Source: Eretmocerus hayati
Taxonomy: Eukaryota > Arthropoda > Insecta > Hymenoptera > Aphelinidae
Direction: 5' to 3'
Assembly: GCA_029851415.1 (NCBI GenBank)
Contig: CM056742.1
Coordinates: 155,625,121-155,689,120, forward strand
Length of the DNA stretch: 64,000 nt
Shown: piece by piece, positions 32,037 through 44,149 of the stretch
Layout: every line of letters starts with the position of its first letter
How positions within the stretch are numbered: position 1 is the stretch's first letter
The notes under the pieces: generated by a model
Told to the model about the DNA's origin: nothing
What the model saw: only the letters and a program-made list of their open reading frames with translations
The model's database searches: none
Made by a program: the position numbers and the translations under genes

Positions 32037-34205
32037 GGACGACCCTTAACTGCGCCCGGGTCAAATTTTACCTGGCCGATTTTGTTATGAGCTGCGCCCG
32101 GGTTAATCCTCGGTGGCGTTATGAACTGCGCTCATAGCTTCTTGGAAGGCTTAACCGCTAAGCTCCTGTGAGTAGTATACCTGACTCCCCCCTCTCTCTC
32201 TCTCATTCCGTGTGGTCGAGTACAAGTTCGATAATATGTCTGATGGACTCGCGCTCAATATTATCATCACCAGCCTATCGTTGTCTACAAAAACAATAAT
32301 ATTGCCGAAATTACCTTTACTCTGTCTCAATTTACTTTGATCAGATGATGAGCTTTCGATCGTTTCTCGAGGCTCAGTTCAACGTGAGTAACCGTCGCCA
32401 ATCTGTCGCGAAAATGTATTCGATGATCGGGCAACGCGGCAGTGATTTGAAGGTACTCGATGGTTTTAAATTTCGGAAAGGCCGCCTCATACAAGCCGGG
32501 CAAAAATGGCGCTGCACCAAAAAAAATTGCCAGTTTACACTCTTGACAGACGCGATTGGCGAAACAATCCTCGGGCGCGAAGGTGAACATAATCACGAGC
32601 CAGATATGACATTGGCTCGTCAATTTGTTGCAAATAGTGTAAAGAGAAAAGCTTGTGACGATATCTCAATTGGTCCAGCTAAATTGGTGCGACGGGAAAT
32701 TCAGGAAGTCCCAGCTCATATACGTCAGCAACTTGAGAAGAAAGATCTAGGCTTGATGCGACAGAGTGTATATGTACAACGACGAGGAATGTACCCTGCT
32801 CTGCCCACAAATTCTCAAGAGGTACATGATGCTGTTGGTGATATGGACATCAAGACTCCGGATGGTGAAGAGTTTCTAATGGTCAACGACAGAATAAATA
32901 ATATCATTATCTGGGCTACAAAAGAAAGTCTAAGATATATCTGTTCGATAACAAAAATTCTGATGGATGGAACGTTCACATACTGCCTAAAGCATTTCTT
33001 ACAACTGTTCACCATACACGGAGTAGAGAATGGGGAGTACATTCCTCTGATTTTTTGCGCTCTTCCTGATAAAAGAACAGTGACATATGAAACTGCATTT
33101 CAACATATCGTCCATGCATGCCACAGAATTGAACTGATTTTTTATCCTGTGAAAATCGTCGTTGATCTTGAGTCCGGCATACACAAAGCTATCAACATAG
33201 TATGGCCTCTCGTCGAAATTGTATGTTGTCGATTCCACCTCACCGACTCTTGGTTGAGGAAAATTCAAGAACTGGGTAAGTCAATTTTGATGTGCTACTC
33301 GATTGAATTTTGAGATTATTTCTCTTTGAAATCAAGGTTCGTGATTTGGTGAATTAAATGAGTATTATCATTGAAATGTTCCAGGCCTCATAAATATATA
33401 CAGAGATCACGAATCGGAGAGCGGACAATGGTTGCGAAGGGCCATGAGGCTAACTTATTTTGAACCTGCGAGAGCACAGGATATTTTCATTGATGACCTT
33501 ATGGCCAATGCAACTCCAGAGGTTTTGGAGTTTGCCGACTATATCGCTGACAATTATATCCAAAATGATTCGAGATTTCCTCCGCGGATGTGGGCGACGC
33601 AGTCAAGGTCATCGGATCAAACAACTAATGCATGCGAGTCATTTCATGGAAAACTCTCCAATTGCTTCCCCAAGAGCCACCCAAATATTTTCATATTCAA
33701 TGATGTCCTGATTGGTCTACAAGTAGAGGTGACAATTAAAATCAGAAGTGCCCTCAAAGCTCGACGAGAAAGAGCAGAGGGTCAAGCTCTCGGGCAGATT
33801 CAATGATCTTTTACTAAGATATATTGTTATATTTTGCAGTCAGACAATGAATGTACTTTTTCTGGAATTTTTCGATTTTTGACAAATTTTTCTATGTGTA
33901 TATATATGTATAAGGAAGTAACATTCAGTATCCATTAAAATCACAATCATGCCCAAAATGAGATGTTTTTTCATCATAACTGATAGATAATGGTATTCAG
34001 TCTTGCGAAAGCAACCTATACTATATTTTCGAATGTGTGAGAACGAGGGGTGGGGAGACACAATAGCAACCTTCCGAGAAGTGAGCGGGCGCAGCTCATA
34101 ACGCCGCATAGGCTTATCCCGGGCGCAGCTCATAACGCGACATAGGATTAACCCGGGCGCAGATCATACATTTTTACTGACCGCGGGCGCAGTTAAGGAT
34201 CGCCC
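32037..34205 (+). mobile_element. Mutator-like DNA transposon (MULE), apparently intact
   Basis: The terminal inverted repeats start GGACGACCCTTAACTGCGCC on the left and GGGCGATCCTTAACTGCGCC on the right (read inward). They extend about 100-120 bases and contain tandem sub-repeats with GAGCTGCGCCCGGGTTAATC (about two copies left, three right). Direct copies of GTGTTTTT(G/C) flank it at 32,029-32,037 and 34,206-34,214; the 8-9-bp length is what MULEs generate. The single gene inside (32,345-33,806) encodes the transposase. It sits in DNA that itself interrupts a LINE. Confidence 0.9.
32345..33806 (+). CDS. MULE transposase with FLYWCH zinc finger
   Basis: Exon 1 is 32,345-33,275 and exon 2 is 33,385-33,806. 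The intron 33,276-33,384 has GTAAGT and TTCCAG borders and joins in phase to give 450 residues, matching the two-exon reading exactly. Residues about 38-85 form a FLYWCH-type zinc finger (W55, C57, C62, H82, H84), expected to bind the terminal repeats. The catalytic domain of the MULE superfamily (RNase H-like) follows: D208 in MDGTF, D274 in VVDLESG, a CxxH at C295-H298, and E395 in TNACESFHG, giving a complete DDE triad. No stop or frameshift is visible, so the gene may be active. The start could be either of two adjacent ATGs. It is the only gene between the element's inverted repeats. The 3' part ends soon after the domain, so no C-terminal extension is present. Confidence 0.88.
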
Positions 34206-34574
34206 GTGTTTTTCAGCCCTAAACTCGGCTCTGGAAGCTTATGCACAGAGTATGTCTCATATTAGTCGAAGATTTTCGATCTCGAACACACGTATTCACC
34301 CTCGCATGGATACTTTCCACCTCCAACGGAAAGCCGTTCTGGATGAACGGCATGTGACGCCATCGAAACAGTACGCACCCAGCAGTCAAACCAAATGCTT
34401 GTATCTTTTTTACCCGAAATGAAGCAGCAGCCGTATATAGCTAATTCTTTGTGTCATTATCGAATTATTTCGCTTACCGTGCATCGGGTGCAAATTCAAT
34501 AACGACATAATCAATCACATCGACTTAAAACTCGGTGTGATGCACTGAAATCGAATCAGTGCAGGAAACAATGT

Positions 34575-35620
34575 CACTTCTACAACATCTCGTAATCCTG
34601 GCTGTCTCACATCAATTTGGGTGTCTTATCAGGGTCTGTCTTGGCCCACTATTTTTAGCCTGTGATCAAATGACCTATCTGACGCCTTATTGGAAAGAGA
34701 GTCAGCTCACCACATATTTACGCGGATGATCTCCAGATTTATCTTCACGTTGGAAAGGAAGAAAAGAGGGACCTGCAGGAGGATATCACTCGACTGGGAG
34801 ACGCGGCACCGTTTGTAGCTGACTGGGCTGATCTCTCCTCCCTGCATCTTAATCTAGGTACATATAACTATAAAGCAACAATTTAGGCTCTGTGAAAAAT
34901 GCCAAAAATTTCCGAGATTGGAATTGGCCAGGCATCGAGATACGGGAGAGGTGGACCATTTCATTCAGTGAGACAGACCGTCTTGATTCTCCGGGTGACA
35001 CTTGATTGTGAATCAATGTGGAGGCCGGATATTGACAGGTTGCTAAGAGAGTCAATCGAGCTCTGTGTATCTTGCAATTCATAAGGGCGTACACCAGCGA
35101 GACTCTCCTGGCTGTTTGGCCAAATCTATTGGACTATTGCGCAGTCATATATACTTGGATGCGTTAGATGAGCAACGACCGCGCATACAAATAAAGTGCA
35201 ATTAATGCCTAAAGTATATTTTTGGAGTTAGGAACACATAGCCCCTCATCGGAATCGATTGAGCTAGCTAAGGACCGGCTCTCGCCGGTTGTATTTTACA
35301 GCTCTCTTGATGAACAGAAAAATTATTCATTTGTAAGAGCCAGATTACCTGGCGGAGTTGTTTTCAAAGTACAAAATCGAACATCCTAAGAACAGTGAAC
35401 CAAAATATTACGACTTTGAACCGGGGAATGAACAAAATTTTCGGGTGATTCTTGTGTCAACTGACTGATTACTAGTGATTCTATCACCTGTAACTTTTGC
35501 CTTACGCGGAAATTTTTTCAGTGGAGTGGCAGCATCCGAAACTTCAATTGCCTCCCAAATAGACTGTATAATTACGTTTTCTTACAACTTGATAACGGCT
35601 ACAGCTACGTCCATCATTTG
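34575..35620 (+). pseudogene. LINE fragment, RT palm to C-terminus
   Basis: Probable continuation of the LINE at 30,780-31,765. Broken frames encode a degenerate GV(PQ)GSVLGP-type block (about 34,620-34,660), the catalytic HIYADDLQIYLHV motif (YADD at 34,719-34,730), a DIDRVAKRVNRALCILQFIR-like region (about 35,029-35,085), LLDYCAVIYTW (about 35,124-35,155), and YLAELFSKYKIEHPKN (about 35,348-35,393). The last matches the equivalent YLAEMFFKYQAKYPK of the LINE at 57,230-57,679, so the two belong to related families. Several stops and indels show that it is dead. Confidence 0.78.
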
Positions 35621-36770
35621 ATCTACCTCACAAAAGTTCTCACATACTTGCAATTAGATACGCTTTGAAGGCATCTCAACTAGAAGAATCCGAGATTATT
35701 TTCAATCCAGGGAGCAAAGCTTCTCAAGGTCTCATCAAGGTATCATATCTTTACCGGTAAATGCCGTGCTTGGAATTGGTGGCATTTGGACTCAATCCCA
35801 TACTGTATTGTTACTACAATGAATCAATGAAGATTCCATGGCGTCCAGGAGAGGAAAATTTGAGGAAAAATTAGGTCTGATGTTGAAATTCTACAAAATC
35901 AAGACTATATAACCGTCTTACATTAAGTTCCAGACAAAATCTAAGAGGCATCCTTCTTGGATCATCATGGGAATTCTTCTTACGATTTTTGCAAGATTCA
36001 CAAATCTATGAAATCTCAAGTTGGTTGATAAAAGATGAGAATTCTCATATCCGATTCGAAATATAGGCCCAAAATGATGTTAGACTGCACGTCAGCTATT
36101 CGATTATCCAGAACGGAATCTGAATTTGGCACGTTGATCGATTGGCATATAAACTACTTTGGATCACGTTGCAACTGATGGAAATTTGTTGAACGAATTT
36201 TTTCAAAAAACTAGTTGAACAAAATATCATAAGGTCTAATTTTCCAATGAAAAGAATTTGACGCCAGAATAGAACGTATGATTTTAGAGTGCTGATAATA
36301 TAATCAAGTTAGAGATGAGTGAGTGAATTTCCCAGTGAGACACTACTGTTTACTAGCCTTCAGAATTCAGTTAGAGGCTTCAACAAAGATTGGATGCATT
36401 ATCCTTCATTCTCCTATCTTGCAGAGTCAGCATATGACTTTACGGAATAACGAAACACGTCGTTTGATTAAAAATTGCAGCAGCGTGGACGAGAACCATT
36501 GCATAGACATATTCAACGCATGATGTCTCTTACGGAAATCTCACCCGATTGTTCTGTGCAGTAACGACGCACAGCCGATGATCTATAATTATATCTTTGA
36601 ATACTGTTATACGGATAATGGAAATTCTCGTAAGAATTGAACCCTCGTGAGGTCATCTCGCGGTAAAGTCATGCCATCAAACTATCTGAATTGGGCCTGA
36701 GATCACTTTCAACAATGAAAGTGACAATTAAAATATCCAGCACCTTGCGTTATAAATGCTTACCGTAATT
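35621..36770. other. no gene seen
   Basis: AT-rich sequence between LINE remnants and the Tigger element; may include LINE 3' untranslated sequence. No gene recognised. Confidence 0.35.
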
Positions 36771-37172
36771 ACCTGATCATAAGACGCACCCCACTTTTCT
36801 TGGAGGAATAATCGGAGAATAATAAGAACCTGTATATAAGACGCATCCATGGTTAAGACGCACCCTTATTGACTGAGTCTCGAGAAAAGTTTTGAACAAA
36901 AAAATTCAGAACCAAAGAAAAAAATGAAAAAAGAGGAATTCATCCATTTAAACAGTACATCTAATGCTTTCTTCTGACCATTTACGACTCATGGACAAAT
37001 TATTTCTCTTTTGAAAAGAGTGAAAGTTAGTTAATATCTGAAATTCTAAATAGTAGATTATTTTATTCAAAGTGTACCATAGATTCATCATCTAATCAAT
37101 ATCGTATAGCCATTCATGATTGCACAACCAGATTTATTCATCAAAAATAACAAGTATTGTTCATACAAAAGT

Positions 37173-38808
37173 CTATTCATCAACAGTGTCTAAGTCGTCA
37201 TCAGTCTCCTCGGGATTACTCTCTTCTTCTGCTTCTTCAACATCAGAGAAAGATGACTGCCACATCAGATCATCTTTGGATCCATCAAGATTGTTACTGA
37301 TGCAACATTTTTTGAAAGCATGAATGATTATCTTTTCGTCGATCTTATTTCAGGCTATAGAGAGCCAGTGAACTATTTGCAACAATGATGGCTTTTTGGT
37401 CCGACCACTCCGTGTAAAGTCATGCTGCGTTGTCGCCATATAATTCGCATATAGCTGCTTCAAATGCTGTTTGAAAGATTTATTCACGCTAACGTCGAGT
37501 GGTTGCAGTACGCTTGTTAAGCCACTTGGTAATACAGCAAGATCAGTGTTGTGCTTGTTCAAAATTTTTTTGACATTTTGAGTCAAATGTCCGCGATACG
37601 AATCTAAGACCACATCTAATCAGGGTTAGCTCTGGCACCAGGTCTAGTCTGCCACACTATTTTGGTCCAATCTTCCACTAGAGGACTATTCATCCAACCT
37701 TCTTCGTCAGCCCAAACAATAACATTATGAGGGAATTTTACATTTTTTGGCAGAATTTTCCTCCCGATTACTACGAAAAGGGGGCAGTTTGTATCCATTA
37801 GCTGTCGCTGATAACATTACGGTGCATCTTTGCTTTTCATTGCCGCCTGTCAGCACATGCATAGACTTGGCACCTTTTTCTGGTATTATTGTATTATCAG
37901 GCATCTCAAAATATACAGGAGTTTGATCTGCATCACCAATTTGCCCGAGAGAGTAGTTTTTCACGCAAATCGATATCGAGACGTTGGAAACGAAATAGTT
38001 CTTCCTCGTAGTCTTTAAACAGTCGTTGACAGATTGTTGTTCTCCTCCGTAGAGCAAGATCATTCCGCTTCAGGAATAGACTGATCTAGTTCCGACCTGC
38101 CCTAGTAAAAATAAGTGCCTCATGATCATATATGAACATGTTCCCGACCGGACTGTGGTCATACATGATCGCCTATGACCATGAGGCCAAAGTCATAGGT
38201 CGTCATTGGTCTCCATATTTGATCCTAGGAATTCAAGTTGGAAATGAAGCACTTCATTGCCAACTCGAAATGTTTCTCAATCCGAAGCATCGAAATAAGC
38301 GCGCTTGGGGCTCCATCTGCTAGGCCTCCATCCGATATTGAAAATGTCATGTACAACCACTTGATTACAATACCCTACGGCCATGTACGAGTTGGTTTTG
38401 TGTACCTATGACTAACCATGGAGACATAATATTTTCTGAGGTCATAGATGGTCATAGATGACCACAGTTCGGCTGGGAACATGTTCATATATGATCATGA
38501 GGCACTTATTTTTACTAGGGTGCTTTAGATTTCGAATCGGGATCATCTCTTTTTTCAATTTTATTACTTCAATGTGAAGCATCGTGCACAACACCACCTT
38601 TTTCTCGCAAGTCGATGACGTGCTACTTCAATCTATTCTCCAATTTAGGAGATAGAGCTGCTCTTCTCCTGAATGCTCTTCTGTATCTAGATGTTTGAGA
38701 TAGCTTGACTTGTTCATTCCGCCACCTTCGGACACAAGCTTTGGAAACTTTATGAATTCTGCCAGCCTTTCGATTTCCCACAGTTTCCGCTTGTTGCACA
38801 ACTATCAA
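37173..38808 (-). pseudogene. Tigger/pogo-family transposase, broken
   Basis: Read on the minus strand, the N-terminal part (38,808-38,623) is a CENP-B/pogo-type helix-turn-helix (GNRKAGRIHKVSKACVRRWR). The DDE catalytic domain follows after the MITE: GDADQTPVYFEMPDNT (first D), KGAKSMHVLTGGNEKQRCTV, VWADEEGWM, LDSYRGHLT (second D) and LQPLDVSVNKSFK (third D). It continues to an acidic tail (DVEEAEEESNPEETDDD) and a stop at 37,175-37,173. At least two frameshifts (near 37,790 and 37,615) and a stop near 37,350 disrupt it, in addition to the MITE. In intact relatives this protein cuts and pastes the element at TA sites. Confidence 0.85.
38100..38520. mobile_element. 421-bp MITE with near-perfect 46-bp ends
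   Basis: CCCTAGTAAAAATAAGTGCC starts an inverted repeat of 46 bases (38,100-38,145 and 38,475-38,520) with no mismatch that I can see. Similarity (CTATGACC, ACTGTGGTCAT) continues inward. It lies between the DNA-binding and catalytic parts of the Tigger transposase and so is younger than that element. TG flanks both sides, a possible 2-bp duplication. Confidence 0.85.
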
Positions 38809-38820
38809 TTTAAAAGTACT

Positions 38821-39455
38821 TGTATATGAATATCTCTTATAGACTCCATATTAGTCACCTCGGTCAGCTGTTATACGCTTGAGATACAATAGTCTTAACA
38901 TCGACCGATGGAACTTTGATCCTCATATGTGTGAATACCGATATCACAACGTTACCTGTTATGACAATTTCTTAGTGGTTGCTATGATTGAAAAACGTAC
39001 ATATACCCGGAAATTACGTAAGCTAGCTGCGTATGTTTGCGTGCATTCATACGAATGTAAACACAATTTTTGCAACTGTGTGTGCGAAGTTGTAAAAAAA
39101 ATGAAACTTTTCTTCATTATTTACAGTGCGAGAAGTAATGCGGAAATAACTTCTCGCATAGTTTTACATTCACACACTGGTGGAGAGTGCGTGAATATAA
39201 CATCTGCCTCTAATGAATTTTCATTCACGCACAGTTTTAAAATATGATGTCACATCATCCTTCTGAGTTCGGACTCTCTTCAAAACTTCGTTCTTAAGAT
39301 AATCTTGGTCGAACAGTGGTGCATTTAATTACAACTTCGCGCACAGTTGCAAAAAATAGTATACGCAACACGTGCGAGAAGTTTCCGCACATGTCGCCTA
39401 CTCCCGCGAGAAGTAACATTCATGTACACTTTGAAACTTCTCGCTCACTCAGAAG
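38821..39455. other. non-coding, repeated GCGAGAAGT motif
   Basis: TGCGAGAAGT/ACTTCTCGC occurs in both orientations (about 39,128, 39,150, 39,370, 39,408, 39,437), suggesting a decayed inverted-repeat element. No gene recognised. Confidence 0.4.
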
Positions 39456-39467
39456 TGTACATGAAGG

Positions 39468-41212
39468 GCTCCGGACCAGAACGGTATCAGTCCATTTTTT
39501 CCATTTCTGGGAAATTCAACTCAAAGTTTTTTTGGAACAGAAAATTTAATCATCATTTTGAGTCTCAGTTCCTTTTTTATCATATAGTAGGTAAGTTTTC
39601 ACGATAATTGTTGTGTAGGGGGTAATGATCTTCAATTGTTCACTCTAATTACTCATTACTCTACAATAGAAAATGGACTTATACCGTTCTGGCCCGGAAA
39701 ATTTTTCGACTTTTTTCCGGTCCAGAACGGTATAAAAACACTATTTCTGCTTTATACCGTTTCGAACCAGAACAGATGGAGAATCGAGTCGACTTTCACT
39801 ATTTTAAATCGGGAAGTGCGGAGATATTGTGAATTTATACCGTTTAGAATTAAAAAACGTCCGCTTTTGGGTAGAAAAAAAAGTTGAAAAATTTACCCGG
39901 CCAGAACGGTATAAGCCCACGTATTTTTCCGAATTGTCGACTACGAGTATCTCCATTAGGTGTTGATGAGGTCATTTGCTAATGTTCAAGAATCATCGTC
40001 GAGTTACATCGACAGATTTTACCGAACAGGTTCTATTTAGAGTACCATGGCTGTAATCGATTTTATTCATGATACTGCGGGTCCACGGATGCACAGAGGG
40101 TCTCATCGACAATTCAATCAGTTTGGTCTATAGTTTATAATGTTTGGTAGGTCGCAAAGTACAGAACTTCTATTTGAAGTATCAAATTCAGACAGGGCGT
40201 ACTGGAAAGTTCAGCATTTAAATACTTCTACTCGAATATGGAGTGCGAATAGATGATCAGAATTTCTTCAATTCATCAGTCTGGCAACACTGATATTGAT
40301 GAACAATTTGTTGCAGGGGGATCAATTGGAGGAATCCAGTATTTCTCAACACAATATCCTTTACAGTGAAATTCACTTGTAACTAATAGAGGAATTGAGC
40401 TGACAGCCGGTTGACTATTAATATTGAAAAGGCAAGTTAGTAATTTTCAAAACTGTATTCTGGATTAATTGTGAATGAGATGTGTCTATTCGACGATGAA
40501 GCCGGACATTGACATTTTTCTTAAAAAAAAGCTTTATGAATGATTTGAACTTGCCTGTATCTTAGGTTTAATGATTCGGTCTTCTGGAAAGATCTCCGAG
40601 GACACGATAAAAAACGAGAACTATAGCGAGTTCATCGATCGGTCTATCGACCGATGGTCAGTTTTTTGCGAGTGGCCACTGCTCGGGCCACTGTCATTCT
40701 GGTCTCATTACAGACGATGTGAGATGGCAAAAGTTCAATCCAAAGCCTCTAGGAAACTCACAATATTCTTGCGAACCCTCACGGAATGCTGTTCCGCGAC
40801 TTTTCTTTTCGATAGGGCTCTTCTGTATGCAAGATCATGAAGAGGGTAGCGACGAACTTCGGATTGCAAACATCTCAACGAGTGAATGCAGCCACCCTAG
40901 GAACATGGGGTGTCTAAATCCTATATTCTGGGGTCTACTGCCACTTTGCGAGACCTAAAAAAGTGCAGTGGTTGAAGATGGAATGCGTCAGAGCAGTGTT
41001 TTAGTGTTCGAGCGTGGACTTATACCGTTCTGGTCCCAAAAAAAAAGTCGAAACTTTTTTCGGGCCAAAAATGGTCGAAGCGCTTGTGACGCACGAAAAC
41101 ACATTTTAACCTCCGGAATTGTACGTACATGTTTTCACACGCATACTCTACCATTTCCCGTCAAAAACTCAATTTTCACCAAAATGGACTTATACCGTTC
41201 TGGTCCGGAGCC
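39468..41212. repeat. cluster of TTATACCGTTCTGG motifs, bounded by an inverted pair
   Basis: Eight copies of a motif of about 20 bases (GGACTTATACCGTTCTGGCC or its complement, some degenerate) lie at about 39,473, 39,675, 39,718, 39,751, 39,833, 39,897, 41,016 and 41,187. The outermost copies form an inverted pair extended by GGGCTCCGGACCAG and CTGGTCCGGAGCCC. The span may be a single inverted-repeat element carrying internal motif copies. No protein domain found between them. Confidence 0.6.
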
Positions 41213-41889
41213 CTTCACATATTCACGCATGCTCGCTTCGCGAGTAGAACAGAACTACTTGTACTAAAACAGCGATTACATAGACGTCCCTGGGTCTACG
41301 GCAATTTTACAAAAAGTATTCGAAAGATGAGTAAAAAGCTACCAATTTATGTCCTTCAAAATATTTTTTGACGCAAAATTCATGGTTTCGATTAGCTCTG
41401 CATAGTGGAAAATTGTTCATTCCAATCAACCATCGATCATACATATAGCTCTTTCCAAGACCTTCAAGGTTTTTAATCCCTAGTTGCGATCGACCAAGTG
41501 AGAGCAAAATCACATGCGTAGAGGGTAGAGGAGATAAAAATAAGGCATAATCCACGATTTCTACGCGAAATCTTCTAAAATTCATAGAATATGAATCAGT
41601 TATGTTTCAGAACTCACTCGAAACAGCTTGAAGAAGAAAAAGCTCATACCTGCAGATCACCAGTACCCTCGACCCTCGCCAACTTTTCTTTGATAGATCA
41701 CTTGTAACTCGGGTGTAAATACGCTGCTAAATGAGATTAGCAGAATGCTTTCTCTTAGCGAAATAGTTTAAGAGGTTTCACTGAAATTAATGAGAAATTT
41801 GCAAAACTGATCAAATTCCAAAATGATGATTGGAATTCCTACAAAATAGTTTTATTTTTTAATCTAATTTAATTGCATTTCATATCACA

Positions 41890-42960
41890 CTCACAATCCA
41901 ATGATTGGATCCAACCAATCGATGTAGAATGAGGGAAGAGTATCTCCCTAGTCCATTAAAAGGTGGATAGATTAGTTGTAGAGGGAGATATGAGGATAAA
42001 ATGAATTTTAGCTGCAATTTTCTTCTAATATTTTGGGTTATTATTACGCGATTCACTTTTAGGGGAATTAAGATGACCTAAACTGGAGTTTTTCATGGAA
42101 GATATGTAGTCTGGTTGAGGGAAAATTTTGATATAGTTGGTGAAAAGATCAAAAAAATGGAGTTTTTTTTAAAAAATTTGAATTTTTCGGGAATAAATTG
42201 GATTTTGAATGTATTTAAAAGGATTTTGAAAAATTCGGTATCAACTGATCGATTTAGAACGATGAAAAAGTATAAACTTAGTTGAGTAAAATTTGTATAT
42301 ATTAGTTTAGGGGGTGGGTAATAGCGGAAAATGAATTTTAGATGCGATTTCCTTCTAATATTTTGAGTTATTATAAGGAGATTGCCTTTTAGAGGAATTC
42401 AGATGACCTAAACTAGGGTTTTCCATGGAATATATGCAGTATGGTTGAGGGCAAATTTTAATATAGTTGGTGTAAGGATTATAAAAATGGAGTATTTTGA
42501 AAAAATTTGGATTTTTCGGGAATAAATGGGATTTTGAATGTATTAAAACGGGTTTAAGAAAATTCGGTATCGACCAATCGATTTAGAACGATGAAAAAGT
42601 ATCAACTTAGTTGGGTAAAATTTGAATAAAGTAGTTTAGGAGGGAGATATGAGGAAAGTATGAATATTGAAAAAAATATTTTTGTATATTTTGAGTGATT
42701 TTTTTAAGGAAAATTGTTGTCGGGATTTGGGCTACCTAAAGTGAGGTTTTCTTAGCAAAACGTGTAAATTGGTTAAAACAGAATTTCGATAGAATAGGTC
42801 TAAACATGCTCAAATTGCTGTTTTTGTTGGAAATTTTGGTTTTTTTATAAAAATTTACGTTGATGGAGTTTGAATGGAATTTCGGTATTAACCAAAAGAT
42901 AGATTGAGCCAAAAAAACCATAGCCTAGGTAATCAAAATTGGGGTAAGGTAAAGTTAGAA
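41890..42960. repeat. ~330-bp tandem satellite, three or more copies
   Basis: Equivalent points recur at 42,001, 42,331 and 42,660 (TGAATTTTAG or TGAATATTGA followed by the same order of blocks: TTTTGRGTTATTAT, GATGACCTAAACT, TTTTTCGGGAATAAAT, TCGATTTAGAACGATGAAAA). The spacing is about 330 bases. A partial upstream copy starts near 41,910 (CAACCAATCGATGTAGAATG) and the third full copy is the most diverged. AT-rich and non-coding. Confidence 0.85.
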
Positions 42961-42999
42961 AGAAATATTTTAGTATGAAAGTACACAATTTCAGCGATT

Positions 43000-44145
43000 T
43001 TACCTCAAAAAACGTTTAAATTAAATTCGATTTGGAGAGGAGACCAGGCAAATCACTGGTCTCATCTCTGAGTGATTCTATACAACTTGTAGAAAAGCAA
43101 AAATCGATAAAGTGGAGTGTAGAAGAGAAAGCGTGGCGCAAAAAAAAAACAACACACATACACACACACACACACGGACACAGACAAAGGGCCGGAGAGA
43201 TGAGTCACTGGGGGGTTATTGAGGATTATAAGGAGAAAAGTGTTACTTACAATCGTTAGATTTTGGCGAGAGGAATAAGATGGTTAAAGCACTTTTGTGA
43301 TAAGATGAATTATGTTGAAGAAAATATTGAGTTGAATGGAAAAATTGATCAAAAATTTGCTGTGTCGAAAACAAAGCTTTCTCTTTAGAGAAAGCAAAAA
43401 CCGTAGAGTAATGATGGATAATAAACGGATGTGGAGGTATTGAAAAGAGCTCCAAGATCCTGCGAAGATTCTAGCACTATATAGCGATTTCCCGATAAAT
43501 GGCCGATGATTGATTCAAATGAAAATTTTTTCACTTCTCAAAGTCAATTAAAACCATGAATTTTGCACCAAAAAATGTTTTAAAAGACATGAATTGATAG
43601 CTTTGTTCCTCATCTTTCGAATGCTTCTTATGAAATTGTCGTAGACCCAAGGGTCCGAGTAATCACTGATTTAGTAAAGAAATCCGTGTTTCATTCATTT
43701 TGGCGGGTACTGTAGGTATGATATTATGGCCGTATAACAGATAGCCCATTCTAGAAAGGGATTTACTCCAGTGATAGCCACAAAGATGATGACTTGCATC
43801 AGCCAGTTGGCTGATTTTATGGCCATATTACTGTGAACTTCAGAAATTTCGTATGAATTTATATTGCTGTTTCTTGGATGACACAGTCTCGAACCTTTTC
43901 CGAATTTTATACGGACCATCAAATACAAATAAGTAAGACCAAGAAGATCATAGTCAACCCGAGTCCTCCTTCGAATCACGAGTTATATATATCTCGCACA
44001 CTCAGATATACATAATAAGGCTCAGATACAATAATATATGTATAAGAATAGCAGCTGCAACTTAGGAGATCACACACAAAAGTCTTAGCAGAATCATCCA
44101 TCAGACAAGAGATCGTGAGACGTGTAGAAGGTAAACTATAAGAAG
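43000..44145. other. no gene established
   Basis: Contains a short (CA)n tract (about 43,154-43,173). A minus-strand frame at 43,979-43,695 (94 codons) contains a hydrophobic LMQVIIFVAITGV segment but cannot be assigned. Confidence 0.3.
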
Positions 44146-44149
44146 AGGA

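Larger units (their letters stand above)
36775..38820 (-). mobile_element. decayed Tigger/pogo DNA transposon
   Basis: The left end has repeated CATAAGACGCACC / TAAGACGCATCC / TTAAGACGCACCC strings (36,778-36,868), as seen at ends of Tigger-like elements. The interior encodes a broken Tigger transposase on the minus strand. The matching right end was not found, so that side may be truncated. A MITE has inserted at 38,100-38,520. Confidence 0.75.

Noticed and set aside
37120..37323. Serine-rich plus-strand frame of 67 codons
   Set aside because: It is the antisense of the acidic C-terminal tail of the Tigger transposase.
43695..43979. 94-codon minus-strand frame with a hydrophobic segment
   Set aside because: No family resemblance, no splice or start support; could be chance, so not called as a gene.
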